64,000 nucleotides of DNA, from contig JAOALB010000200.1 of NCBI GenBank assembly GCA_025331125.1, positions 16,819 to 80,818 on the forward strand, in the 5' to 3' direction. Under the pieces are notes generated by a model. It was not told the DNA's origin. It searched no databases and saw only the letters and a program-made list of their open reading frames with translations. Origin of the DNA: Mycogone perniciosa. Lineage: Eukaryota > Ascomycota > Sordariomycetes > Hypocreales > Hypocreaceae. Each line of letters opens with the position of its first letter. The first letter of the stretch is position 1. Of this stretch, positions 27,474-38,216 are shown piece after piece. The position numbers and the translations under genes were made by a program.

Positions 27474-27932
27474 TATTATATTCCAAGTATACTTCTTTAT
27501 ATATAGTTAATACTATTATAATAATTGCTATAAATGTAATTATTAGCCTATTCTTTTACCTATTAGTGTAATAGTATAATAGTTTATTATACGATAATTG
27601 TATATAGCTAGTGGCCTTAGGTTCCAATTGTATTAGTGTTCTGCACTTTTTAGACCTCTGCCGCTAATAAGCCCGCTATATAGCAGTACTTAGGCTGGTA
27701 TTATAGCGTGCGCTTGGGGGATAAAACAACTGTATAGACCTAAAGGATAGATTGGTCCCTTATCTAGTCGTTGCCTTAGGCTTAAGGATAAGCCCTGAGA
27801 GAGAGGGATATCGTGTTATATTCCGAGCACGTTTCCCTTATATACAGTTAGTACCATTATAATAATTGCTATAAATGCGATTATTAGCCTATTCTTTTGC
27901 CTGTTAGCGTAATGTTATAATGGTTTATTACA
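27474..27932 (+). mobile_element. TRIM-like miniature LTR element (459 bp)
   Basis: Direct terminal repeats of 118 and 119 bp (27474-27591 and 27814-27932) start TATTATATTCC/TGTTATATTCC and end TTATTATA/TTATTACA. They flank a 222-bp core and are bounded by a perfect 5-bp target duplication ATTAA (27469-27473 and 27933-27937). The core has no ORF of note. Just before the right repeat is a purine run GAGAGAGAGGGATA, placed as a polypurine tract. Near 27604-27620 GGCCTTAGGTTCCAATTG resembles part of a tRNA-type sequence or primer-binding region. This is the structure of terminal-repeat retrotransposons in miniature, which depend on other elements for mobility. Core and right repeat keep many CpA/TpG sites, so RIP hit it lightly. 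Confidence 0.85.
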
Positions 27933-29603
27933 ATTAATTTAAATTTTTATTTTAATATAATTTCTAAATTATTTATTAGCCTAAACTAAAAGCAGTAAAG
28001 TTTAATATAGTAAATAAAAGATTTTAAAATATGCTAATAAAGTTAAACTAAAATAAAAGTTCACTAAAAGAAAAAAATAAAACTTTATGTTGAAAAAGCA
28101 GCTTTAACCCTTATATTTATATTAATATTATAGGAAATATAAATAATAAAAACCTTTTTATTATAATAACTAACACTTTAATTTTAAACCTAGAAAGATT
28201 AATTAATAAAATAATTAATAAAGCTAATAAAATATTAAATACTGTAAATATTATAATATAAGTGTTTTAAAACCTAGCTATTTAATAATAACCAAAAAGT
28301 ATTTAAAGTAACTTGAAGGCAGTAATATAAAACTTTTAAATCTATAGCAATTAAATATATTATTAAAAATAACTTTTCCTGTTATTAATAAATAAAGTAA
28401 AGATATAAATTATATATTAAATATATTCTTTTAGGCTAAAAGGATACTTAAAATAAATAAAAACCCTAAACCCTTTTAATTATATATACTAATAGCTGTA
28501 AATATTAGTTAATATTAATACTTTTAAATAAAGTTAAATAAATCTGCTTTTTTAAAAACTTAAAATCTATTTTAAATATTCTTTAACTTATTACTTAAGA
28601 ATTAATAGCTAAATTAAACAGTTAAATATAAAGGTAAAGTAATATTATAAGCACTTTATAAGTTTTATTAAAATAATTAAATAAACTAGTTATTATTTAT
28701 AAAGTTTATTTAAAATAATTATATATTTAAAATAATAGGAACCTTACTATTTTATATAAATTATAGTTTTTACTTATATTTAAAAGTTAAGCCTTTAAAC
28801 CCCTGCCTGCTAAACCTATTTATTATTTAAAAAAAGAGTTTCTCTAAAATAAATACTATAACGAAATATTTCTAATAAATCTTAAATTAATTAAAAGCCT
28901 TTATAGTATAATTAATCACTTCATATAACTGCAGCTAATATATTAAAAGAGGACTTATATTAATTTACAGTTAATAAAAAGGTATAGTTAAAGATTAAAC
29001 ACCTTAAAATAAACTACGTAATAAAAAAGGGAGATAATAAATAGGTAGGCCTATATAAAGTCCTTAATATATACCATTAAGCCTACCAACTTAAACTCCT
29101 TTACTATATCTGCATTTTCCCTATATTCTATAACTCTTTTTTTAAACTACTAGCAGTTAATAAAGTAGGCTAATAGATAGATATATCTGCTAAGATAAAA
29201 CACTATTAATAAATAAAAAATAAAAGTATTTAAAGATAAATCTTTAAAAGAGATAATAAAATAAATAAAATAAATAAAATAATAGAAAAGTAAAAGTTTA
29301 ATAATATCTTTAACTGCTATAATAAAGATAGCCTATACTATTATATAGCCTAGAAATATTATATATTAAGCTAGTAACCTATAAAGGACTTAAAAGGATA
29401 AAATACTGCCCTTTTAAAATACTATATAAAAAACCTTAATAAGCCTAGCCCGTTTACCTAGGTTAAAAAAAGGAAGATAATTAACTAGCTAAACGTGTAA
29501 TACAGTAGCCGTTTATAATAGAATCAATATAATAAAAGGATTAAAATATATATAGTCTTAAAATAGCTATTTAAAGGCAAATAAAGTTTAAAAGGGGGGG
29601 TAC
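27933..29603 (+). pseudogene. Gypsy3A pol relic, integrase part
   Basis: The frame continues after the TRIM with the end of RNase H (RFNFYF... near 27940) and then integrase. The integrase C-terminal region is visible near 28990-29160, ending in a Tyr-Gln-Leu segment followed by an FxxxLLK-like relic of the HPVFHxSLL motif. A 3' tail of about 400 bp and the polypurine tract at about 29590-29600 follow. The same tail, less mutated and inverted, lies at 52470-52650. Confidence 0.65.
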
Positions 29604-29765
29604 TGTTATAGTATTAAACCTGCCCTTTAATAGCTTATTAGTATTATATATATCCTTATATAATAACTTAGTCCTAGACATTTAAACTATACTTTTATAG
29701 GTTTTTGCTTTATTTAAGGTACAATAAAGATATTACCTTAACCTGCTATTCTATATACTGTAATA
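29604..29765 (+). repeat. Gypsy3A 3' LTR
   Basis: 162 bp, TGTTATAG to GTAATA. It follows the G-rich purine tract and is identical in length to the 5' LTR. Confidence 0.88.
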
Positions 29766-30643
29766 GGTATTTAATATATATAAAAGTGTATCCTTTACTT
29801 TTATTTACTTTCTTTTTTAATTTATTTACATTTAATTTAGTTTACTTTATTATTTATTATATACTTTATAAGGCTTATGAATATATTTTTATTAAGATAT
29901 TTAATATTAACATTATATTAATAATAAAGTTGAAATAAATTATTTATATAATATTATACTTAAAAAGAATATAAATATTTATAATAAACTATATAAATCT
30001 AATAGTATTTTAAGTATTTATAAATTAAAAAATATATATAAACTAAATTAAATATATAATAAAAGTATAAGGTTTATTTTTTAATTTTAAGTAAAGCTTT
30101 TATGATATATATAAATAATAATAGAATTATTAAAAATTAAATTATATAAAATATATATAAATATTAAAGGTAAAGGAAATAAGTATTTTATTACTATATA
30201 TATTTATAGTAGAAAATATGTTTTGAAATTATATAAAATAAATATAATTAAAAACATAAGTATGAAATTAAATATTTATATTAATATCATAAATACTTTT
30301 AATAAAGCGTTAATTTATTTAAAAAACTTTCAAAATGTAAATATTCTACAATATTTTATAATAATTAATATTTATAAATAAAATTAATATATTAATAAAA
30401 GTTTTAAATTAATTTATTTTATTAATTTTAACATTTATTATATATTTTAAAAGACTTTATTATTTATATTTGTTAAAAATATAAATATAAATATACATTT
30501 AATTTATATTATATAAAGTAACTATAAGAATAATAGGAAAATTAATACTAAAATAAATAAAAACTATTATTTTAATATAGGTTATAATAATTTAAAGAAT
30601 TTAAGGAAATTACTTTTTCTTTAAAGAAAAAGGTAAATATTAT
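29766..30643. other. AT-rich spacer, nothing identified
   Basis: Very AT-rich sequence between Gypsy3A and Gypsy2B. A 77-codon open frame overlaps its left edge (29705-29938) but begins inside the Gypsy3 LTR and encodes only a low-complexity Ile/Tyr/Leu/Phe/Asn string, so I do not call it a gene. The last five bases (ATTAT, 30639-30643) are the Gypsy2B target duplication. Confidence 0.5.
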
Positions 30644-30815
30644 TATGATAGTATTAATTATAATATAATATTAATACTTTATTATATAAACTTTAATTAT
30701 ATAATTAAACTTTAATATATTTTTAACTTTAAGTTTCTATAATACTTCTAAGCTTTTATACTTTAGATAATATAATAATAATATTTACTTTAATTTACTT
30801 TTTTATATTATAATA
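30644..30815 (+). repeat. Gypsy2B 5' LTR
   Basis: 172 bp. Every C in CpA and most G in TpG relative to the Gypsy2A LTR is replaced, for example AACGCGATATTAACGCC became AATATAATATTAATACT. Confidence 0.8.
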
Positions 30816-31334
30816 GTTTATATTATCCTTTAATTTATTTATATTTTTGTAAAGTCTATATTTAATTAACTATCAATACTTTAAAATCCCTTTTTACTTT
30901 TTAAACTATAATAGTAGTTTTATAATTTAGCTTTGATCCTTTAAAGCTTTTATTTATAAAAGGTTAATTAAATTGAAATAAATATAAATACCTTAAATGT
31001 TATTCTATCGTTAATTTAATTTACTACACCATAATCTTACCTATAAAGTTTATAATTCTCTTTTTTTAAAACCTTTTCAAAAGTTAATATTAAGAGTAAA
31101 AATATATAGTTAATAAATATAATAATAAGAAATAATAACCTTTATTATTAATTTTGTCTCTTTAATTAAATCACAAATAAAGGCTTAATTTAATAAAGAA
31201 AATAAAAATAAACATTGAAATCAAAGGTTTTAAAGTAAATAATTAAAAGTAAAGACTTTATAATATAAATTAAAGTTTAAATTAAAGCTTTAAATATAAC
31301 TTTACTATTTTACTTTAAAGATAAGAATATATTT

Positions 31335-31725
31335 TGTTAAAGCTAACCAATATACCTAATATACTTATATTTTCTTTCATTAATTTACTTAAAAAAAGTT
31401 AATTATTTATTTAAGTAACTACTAGATTAAGAAAGTATAAAACTATGAAGATAAATAGATACATTTAGTTCAATAATAACTTATATTCTCTTTTAATATA
31501 TTACTTTACCTATAATTCTATAGCTATTAAAGTATAAAGGACGTAACTATTAATTACTTTCAAGTATAGATATTATAATTAAATAATTTACAGTATCTTT
31601 TACTCTTTATATTACTTAACTATAAACATATAGTTTTATTAAAAGCATTGTTCCTATATTTTATTTAGCTTGTTATTAGTGTATATATTTATATATAGTT
31701 AAGGTGCCAATTCCCCTTTAATAAA
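31335..31725 (+). repeat. Solo LTR of the Gypsy4 LTR family
   Basis: Starts TGTTAAAGC and ends CTTTAATAAA. The target duplication TATTT lies at 31330-31334 and about 31727-31731. The equivalent region of Gypsy2A near 43300-43330 runs straight through, which confirms a clean insertion into Gypsy2B. No internal sequence is present, so it is a recombination product of a full element. Confidence 0.8.
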
Positions 31726-33698
31726 ATATTTAATTATTATTAAATTCAAAACTTTAAGAAATTTAATAATTAAGAAAGAAATATGATAAATAATTAATAA
31801 ACTTTCTATTATTAAATTTAGAAATACTTTATATATCATAACTCTTTTAAGTAATTAGTAAGTATAATAAAATAATTTTAATACTATTATTAATAGGTTT
31901 AATAATTTTATGAAATAATAATAAAAACGTAATAAAACGTTTTTATTAATTTGAATTAATAATATAAAATAATTGTTTATCTTAAAAGGTATTATAGTTT
32001 CTTAATAATATAATTAAATAAGCCTTTTTAAAACTTTATAGCAAAGTTATATATATTAAATAATAAATATAATAAAACTATTAAAGAAATAATGAAGGCT
32101 TTACAAATAAAGTATTTTCAGAATTCTATTAATATTTTGAAGGTTGAAATACTTAAATTAAATAAATTTAACTTTATTTAAGAATATTAAGTTTATTGAA
32201 TTATTAATAATAAACTTTCGGAAGGTATTTAATATAATACCTTTTATATTCTTTAAATATACTAATATAAATAATAGAATTAAGTAAAGGATTTAATACT
32301 TTCTTTAATATTAATGAATAATATACTATAATTCGATATTATATATATTATATTACTTTACTTTTGAATCTTTGAAAAAGAATATTCTATTAAAAGACTT
32401 TGCTTTTATTAAAAAACATAAACTATTACTTTAGTAAGTATAATAAAATGAAATAGTGTACTATATATTAAGAAAGTCTATATTAAATATAAAATTAAAA
32501 TTGTTAGAAACAATTATACTGAAAATACTTTAATTTAATAGTATTTGAAACTTGATAATAAAATAATTTAATAAAGTAATATAATTAAACCTTAATAGTA
32601 TATTAATATTATATATAATACTGTATTAATTATAAATAATACTATTATTTTAAAATAGGTTTATTACTTTTTTATTAATTTAAAACCTTTTAAATTTAAA
32701 TTCATAAATAATAAGTCCCTTTAACTATAAATTATATTATCTTTTATATAAATATTAATGTTAATATAACGGTTTTAATAAATAGTAATTATATATTATA
32801 AGCTTTTATAAGCTATACTTTTATTAAAGAAAATGAATAGTATTATTACACAATTATTATGTCTTAAAAACCTTTTCTTTATTAATAAAAGGTATCGTTA
32901 ATAAAGGTTTTAACTTTTGTATTATATATATTATTATTAACTCTTAATAAAAACTTTACTTTTCTTTTATTATAAATAACTATAAGAATAAACCTATTAT
33001 CTTTAAGCTTTTATAATAAAATTAATAATAAAGAGCTATAAATTTAAATAACTTTACATTAAATAAATATGAAGCTATACTTTACTTCTATAATATATAG
33101 TGAATATAAAACAGTAAACGGATAGTAAAAGCGATAATTATAATTATTTAATATATTACTTTCATAAAGTTAAATTAAGTTTAAAATTGAAATATATATG
33201 TAAATAAAATAAATATATAAATAATAATTATTATAAACCTAATTACTTTGTATTATTTTATATATATTTATATATAGAATATAATTTAAAGAAAGTTAAT
33301 AAAATTATTATGATTGAGAAACTAATATATATAAATAAAAAAAGATATTAATATAAAAATAATAATATTATTGAACATATAGAACTTTCTTACTAAATAT
33401 TCCTTTTTAAAAGAAATAAACAGAGTTATAGCTATTAATATAAAGAAATATATAATAAAGAAACTTAAATTTAATAAATTAAATATTTTAAAAAAAACTA
33501 TTATTTTAAGTATATAAGCTATATAATACTTCCCTATTAAAAATAATAGCTAAACTCTTTTATAATAAATTGAAAAAAGTAATATTAAAATATTATTAAA
33601 AGAAAGTACTTTAATATTAACAAAATAAATTCTTTTTATTAAATAAACTATAAGTAATAGAGCAATAATTAAATAAAAACTATATAAAGGATTTCTAT

Positions 33699-33971
33699 TA
33701 AGGTAGGTAGGCTAAGGACCTACTACTTATTAGCGCTTATTAGCGCTAAAGAGCTTTTATCTGCTTATACAGCAGATATAAGCTAATATATACACTATAT
33801 AACCGATATATTAAACTATATAGGCGCTTACAATGCATATATTCTACCATTTCCTTTATATTAGCTATATATATATATAGCGAGGCCATTACAGTATATT
33901 CTCTAATAGAATTAAGCTTTATTCCCATTCTCTCTATACTTTATATAACTGTGCCGCGCTGTGCCACAATG
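33699..33971 (-). repeat. Repeat family X, full-length copy (273 bp)
   Basis: Bounded by a 5-bp duplication TCTAT (33694-33698 and 33972-33976). Gypsy2A shows the matching uninterrupted site near 45975-46000, so this is a real insertion. On the - strand it begins CATTGTGGCACAGCGCGGC, has a TATATAAAG box about 25 bp in, and ends GTCCTTAGCCTACCTACCTTA-like sequence with no clear terminal inverted repeat. It keeps more GC, CpA and TpG than the surroundings. A 60-codon open frame on the - strand (33746-33928) falls inside it. The other two copies are equally mutated at coding and non-coding positions, so I do not treat the frame as a gene. It may be a solo LTR with altered ends or another short non-autonomous element. 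Confidence 0.7.
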
Positions 33972-35956
33972 TCTATATAAATAATAAATATAATATATTA
34001 TTTTCATTGTTTTAATTCTAAAATAAAAAAGTAATATTTATATTTATTATAACTATATAAAGTTAAATAATATTATTGTTAAGGATTTATATTTATTGTT
34101 ATTAAAATAAAAAGCTTTTAATACTTAAACTTATATTAAAGTATATATAATATTTAATATTGTTACCAAAGTTTCATAAAATATTAAAAGAAATATATAA
34201 AAACTACTATTAATTATAAAATCTAACTACTTTAAAATATTAATTATATATTTTAGTTTATATAATATACATATTATACTTTAAGATTTATATTAACTAT
34301 ACTTTCTATAACGATTTTAATTATCTTTATGTTCTATACTTGAATAATATCTTTCTTATTTCTTTAAATTAAGAAATATATTAGCAATATATTTATTTAA
34401 TAATAGTTTAAGTTTAAAAGATTAGCCTTTAAATTAATAATGGTTAATATAAATTGAAAATAAGTATAATAAAATCCTTTAATTTAATTATTACTGTAAA
34501 AAGGCTATAAATAAAATTTAAAAAAGTTAATACTATATTTAATTTAAAATTGCTTAAAATAAATAAATATTTTGAAATGTTTTATAATTTTATAAACCTT
34601 TATTATAATATTATTTCAAGACACTTTAAAATAACTATATTGTTAAATAAACTTTGAAAATAAGTAATTATATATTTAAGAAAAAGATAATATAAAACTT
34701 TAAAATAACGTTCATATTAATTTTATTAAATTATAATAAAGAAATAATATTTGAAATACATACTTTTAATAAACTATTTAATAATCTTATTTTATATTAT
34801 AGTATATAAATTTAATCAAAACTTTAAAAATAACCTTTAAAGTAATTAAAAGTTATATTACAATAATTAATAGGTTTTTATATAAAAGGCAATACTTAAA
34901 TTAAAGAAGTTTATATAAATATAAAATAATATTAATAAACCTTTGTTAATTTCTATTACAATAAAATAAACTTTCAACTTTTATTAATTAAAGCTATAAT
35001 AAATAAAATTATATTTAAAACTATAAATATATATTTCTTTTATTCATTATAATTATAACTTTTATTTAAAAACAAAGGCTTTATAGCTTTATTTATTTAA
35101 CCTTCCTATAAGAAAAAGTTGTTTTATATTTATATTATTATTAATTGGTTTAAATATATTATAATATAATAAAAGGCTTTTGTTAAAAGCTTATTAAAAA
35201 TATAAAAGAAATATAAATATATAAATAAAGGTATTATTAATTTATATTATTAAAAAAAAGGTCTTTATTAAAATATAGAATATATAAGATTAAGTAATTA
35301 ATAGAATAGTAAAATAATATATAAGTAAAAGCTTATATAATAGAGAAGGTATATTTCTATATATACTATTAGTTTCTTAAAGAGTATTAATTTTTTCTGT
35401 AATTTAAAATATTTACTTTACTATATTTTCTATGAAAGGAATTAATAAAGTTAAATTAAAGAATACTTAAAGTAAAATATTAAAAGAAAGATAATATAAA
35501 TAAAGTATAACTAAAGTATAAAAAAAGTATAAAAAGAGGTAAAGTTTAAGGTATGTTAAAAGTATAATAATAATAGATTATATAGCTTTATTAAATATAA
35601 ATACTATACTATTATATAGTAACTGGTTAAAGATTTATAAAGTTAAAAAAAAGGTAATATAAAGCCTTTATATAAAATACCTATTAAAGTGAAATTTACT
35701 ATAATAAATATTAAGAAGAATTATAAAAAAAGAAAAAAAGGAAATAGTTAAAAAGAAACTAAAGCCTATAAAGTATCAACTAAAGACTATATTATATTAA
35801 AGCCTATAACTAACTATATATTCTTAATAATAAAAAGCAATATAATTTACTTTACTTACCTTTACATTAAAAGTAGTAAAATAAACTACTTAAAATTTTA
35901 ATTTATATAAACAATATAATTATTTATCGTTAAATAGTACAATAAAAAATAGGTAC

Positions 35957-36128
35957 CATTATAATATTAATTATAATACAATATTAATACTTTATTATAT
36001 AAACTCGAGTTATTTAACTAGGCTTTAATATATTCTTTACTATAGCTTTTTATAAAGCTTTAAAGCTTTTATACTTTTTATAATATAACAAAAATATTTA
36101 TTTTAACCTATCTTTCTATACTATAATA
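35957..36128 (+). repeat. Gypsy2B 3' LTR
   Basis: 172 bp. It aligns end to end with the 5' LTR and with 42616-42787. The first base is C rather than T. Confidence 0.8.
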
Positions 36129-36133
36129 ATTAT

Positions 36134-36640
36134 ATATATATAAGTATAATCCTTGTTTCTTTTATTATCTATTTATTTTAATTTTCCTTTATATTTACTT
36201 TATATCTATTTAAATTATATATCCTTTTTATATTTCATATAAAATATTACTATAAATAAATAATAATAAAGAAACAAATACTTTCAGGAATATAATATAT
36301 ATATAATTAAACAAATATTATTATTATTTGAAAATTTATAATAATCTACTTAAACTTCTTATATATTAAATATTAATATATATATAACTAGTCTTTTATT
36401 TATTTTTATATATTTACTTTAAACTTTTATTATTGACCTTATTTACTAAAACTCTTTATTATATAATATTAAAATTATATTACTTTATTTTATATTTATC
36501 CTTAATATCTTTACTTATGTAAACCTATAAAGCTTAGCTTTTATATTAAAATATATCCTAAATTATTATAAAGATATATTTTTATTTTCCATTTATATTA
36601 TCTAACTATTAAAGACTATTTGTAAGTTAGATATGTTAAT
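36134..36640. other. AT-rich edge of the gene island
   Basis: Sequence between the Gypsy2B target duplication and the gene island. TpA-rich, with no repeat or gene recognised. CpA/TpG sites become normal from about 36640 onward, so this is the transition zone. Confidence 0.4.
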
Positions 36641-37064
36641 TCAAGGGCTATAAGCGTTAGGAAAAGTAAAGGAGGTTAATAAGCAGTTATATAAAAGGAA
36701 AATCAATACTAATAAGCAGGTAATATACCAGGAATCAGTAGCTAGGTATAGTAGCAGTAGTCTATTAATCTTTCAAGTTTTATATCTTTACAGACTATCG
36801 TTGCTTTTTATATATATCTTCCAGCCTATATAATATAAAGAAAGCTCCAGAACTTCCAGTCTCCTAACATTACCTTAAAGTTGGTAATAGTATAAAGGAA
36901 AGCAATTTTATTGTTATATTTACTAGTATCTGTTTAATGTTGAATTTAAAGCAGCCAGTTAATGTTGAATTTACTAGTACGTACACTCATAACAGTGATT
37001 CCACCCAGAGGCTCTTATAGGAAGCATCCCTACCTCTATACCAGCCCCCGACATATTTTGCTGT
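36641..37064 (-). other. 3' flank of the secreted-protein gene
   Basis: Mixed-composition sequence downstream of the gene at 37065-37676. On the - strand an AATAAA hexamer lies at about 36907-36912, some 150 bp past the stop codon, and is a possible polyadenylation signal. A short direct repeat (GTT[T/G]AATGTTGAATTTA-like, about 36931-36976) is also present. No coding frame was recognised. Confidence 0.35.
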
Positions 37065-37676
37065 CTAGTATTCGTTGAAATCAATCGAAACCTCCCTTTC
37101 ACACCAATCCATATACTTCATTTTGAGATCGTCGGGCATGCCTAGGTCTCGCACCCTCAACTCGTTGCCGGCGCTAAATAGCTGGACCTCGACAAGTGCA
37201 CCCAATATCGACCCAGCTTGCCTGAATTGTCCAGCTGCGCCCGCCATGTGTTGGGGTACACCACCACTCTGAGAATGACGAGCAGCGTTCATCAAGTCCA
37301 GGACTTCTTGGACCGCTGTAGCGTCAGCCGTGGCATGAGGTGCCGGCTCGATGGCGATAACCAGCCGAATGCGTCCTCCCTGGGCTGATCTTGTGATGGT
37401 TACCGAGTTCCTGAATCGGCCATCACCATTTTGACCGCTTGCAACGTCACGACGTGCTTGGCTATAAGCCTGATCCCAGAGTTGGTTATAGTCCTGTCGC
37501 TGCACCGTAGAGACTGAGACGCATGCGCCGTCGCCATGGTCGACCGGTCCCAGTAGTGTCCGCTTTGCGATCGCGCCCCGGCCATGGTCCTTCACCAAGA
37601 CAGTGGACGAGGCTAACGAGGAGAGTAGTACGGCAGTTTTGAGAACACTGACGACACTCATTGTGATAGAAACCAT
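37065..37676 (-). CDS. Small secreted protein of unknown function (candidate effector)
   Basis: A 203-residue intact frame, the only convincing protein gene in the window. The N-terminus has a signal-peptide pattern: a short polar start with Lys13, then a hydrophobic run AVLLSSLASS at 15-24. A dibasic Lys38-Arg39 follows, a likely Kex2 cleavage site, giving a mature part of about 164 residues. There are only two cysteines, Cys52 and Cys192, close to the two ends of the mature chain, so a single disulphide could clamp it. By eye, predicted strands and helices alternate (strand 51-58, helix 63-80, strands 90-97 and 101-110, helix 117-134, strands 159-168 and 171-178, helix 181-195, strand 195-200). 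No transmembrane segment lies outside the signal. Composition is GC-balanced, with no RIP stops, unlike everything around it. The ATG at 37676 has A at -3, and a second Met at residue 6 is an alternative start. I recognise no family, and an effector role is inference from size, secretion and location. Confidence 0.8.
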   Translation of the reverse strand: MVSITMSVVSVLKTAVLLSSLASSTVLVKDHGRGAIAKRTLLGPVDHGDGACVSVSTVQRQDYNQLWDQAYSQARRDVASGQNGDGRFRNSVTITRSAQGGRIRLVIAIEPAPHATADATAVQEVLDLMNAARHSQSGGVPQHMAGAAGQFRQAGSILGALVEVQLFSAGNELRVRDLGMPDDLKMKYMDWCEREVSIDFNEY

Positions 37677-37871
37677 TTTGCGAAGCGTTGCGTGGTTGTA
37701 TAACTTTGAATGGTTGTTGCGGTGTGTGAGAGTTAGAGGGCAACGTTAGGTGGCAGAATAAATGAGTAATTGAGTTTATCGATGTAGGAGCTTTCATAAA
37801 AAAAGAGTGCAATTCGCCTGTGATGCAACTTATTAGAGCAAATCGGAATGTGGAAAGCCATGCCTTTTATA
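37677..37871 (-). promoter_or_regulatory. Putative core promoter and 5' leader of the secreted-protein gene
   Basis: On the - strand a TATAAAAGG box lies at 37863-37871, about 190 bp upstream of the ATG. The leader between them has a pyrimidine-rich stretch (CCCTCTAACTCTCACACACC, about 37717-37738), common before fungal start codons. No transcription data are available. Confidence 0.45.
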
Positions 37872-38216
37872 CTTGACAATTAAGGGGTATAAGCAAGACA
37901 GCCATTTTTGTTGAATTGCTGTGCTGACCAACCAAGATGTAACCATGAATCTAGTATCTGATAGGGCTTCTAAATTAGTTGAGCCAAAACTAACCTTTCT
38001 GTTCTCTCTCTTCTTTCTGAGGGTCCTGGGCTCTCCTGTCTTTCAGGTGGGCCTACACTCCGCAAATCATACAAGTACTTTTGTTTGAACTATTTCGCTC
38101 CCCGTCTATCCTATTATCGGTGTAAGATTTTGGCAAGTTTAGTCCTTTACAGTTATTCAATATCCACTGGTCATAAAATAAATGTATAGTTTAACTGAGC
38201 CCCTTACAGGGATCAA
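37872..38216. other. Intergenic, unique-looking sequence
   Basis: Normal-composition DNA upstream of the secreted-protein gene. A 47-codon + strand frame (37945-38088) contains a hydrophobic stretch but has no other support, and I leave it uncalled. Confidence 0.35.

Larger units (their letters stand above)
10145..29765 (+). mobile_element. Ty3/Gypsy retrotransposon Gypsy3 (copy A), with three nested insertions
   Basis: Two 162-bp LTRs (10145-10306 and 29604-29765) bracket the element. Flanks AGTAT (10140-10144) and GGTAT (29766-29770) are a target duplication with one G/A difference. Removing Gypsy1A, the Copia element and the TRIM with their duplications leaves about 6.2 kb, normal for a Gypsy element. 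Internal coding remains are in 18258-18854, 24116-27473 and 27933-29603. A polypurine tract (AAAAGGGGGGG, about 29590-29600) precedes the 3' LTR. It is fully RIP-inactivated. Confidence 0.85.
30644..36128 (+). mobile_element. Ty3/Gypsy retrotransposon Gypsy2 (copy B), heavily decayed
   Basis: LTRs of 172 bp at 30644-30815 and 35957-36128 align to the LTRs of the better copy at 42616-49285. An exact target duplication ATTAT lies at 30639-30643 and 36129-36133. Two insertions are inside it: a solo LTR (31335-31725) and a copy of repeat X (33699-33971). Without them the element is about 4.8 kb, against 6.7 kb for copy A, so internal deletions have occurred. Landmarks shared with copy A include the zinc-knuckle region neighbourhood (about 32390-32420) and the Lys-rich 3' tail (about 35460-35760). 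CpA and TpG are almost absent and no coding frame survives. Confidence 0.85.

Noticed and set aside
29705..29938. 77-codon open frame on +
   Set aside because: Starts inside the Gypsy3A 3' LTR and encodes only low-complexity Ile/Tyr/Phe/Leu/Asn sequence expected from AT-rich DNA.
33746..33928. 60-codon open frame on -
   Set aside because: Lies wholly within repeat X. The frame is not maintained in the other copies, and no protein family is suggested.
1..36600. Mitochondrial DNA or an AT-rich protist genome
   Set aside because: LTR retrotransposons with target duplications, CpA/TpG depletion and a normal-composition island point to a RIP-active ascomycete nucleus. No mitochondrial genes were seen.
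37075..37812. Other frames overlapping the secreted-protein gene (37075-37272 +, 37400-37585 -, 37486-37812 -)
   Set aside because: Shadows of the 203-residue frame, which alone has a signal peptide, a good start context and full length.
37945..38088. 47-codon + frame with a hydrophobic stretch upstream of the secreted-protein gene
   Set aside because: Short, no promoter or homology evidence, and the hydrophobic part is internal, unlike a signal peptide.
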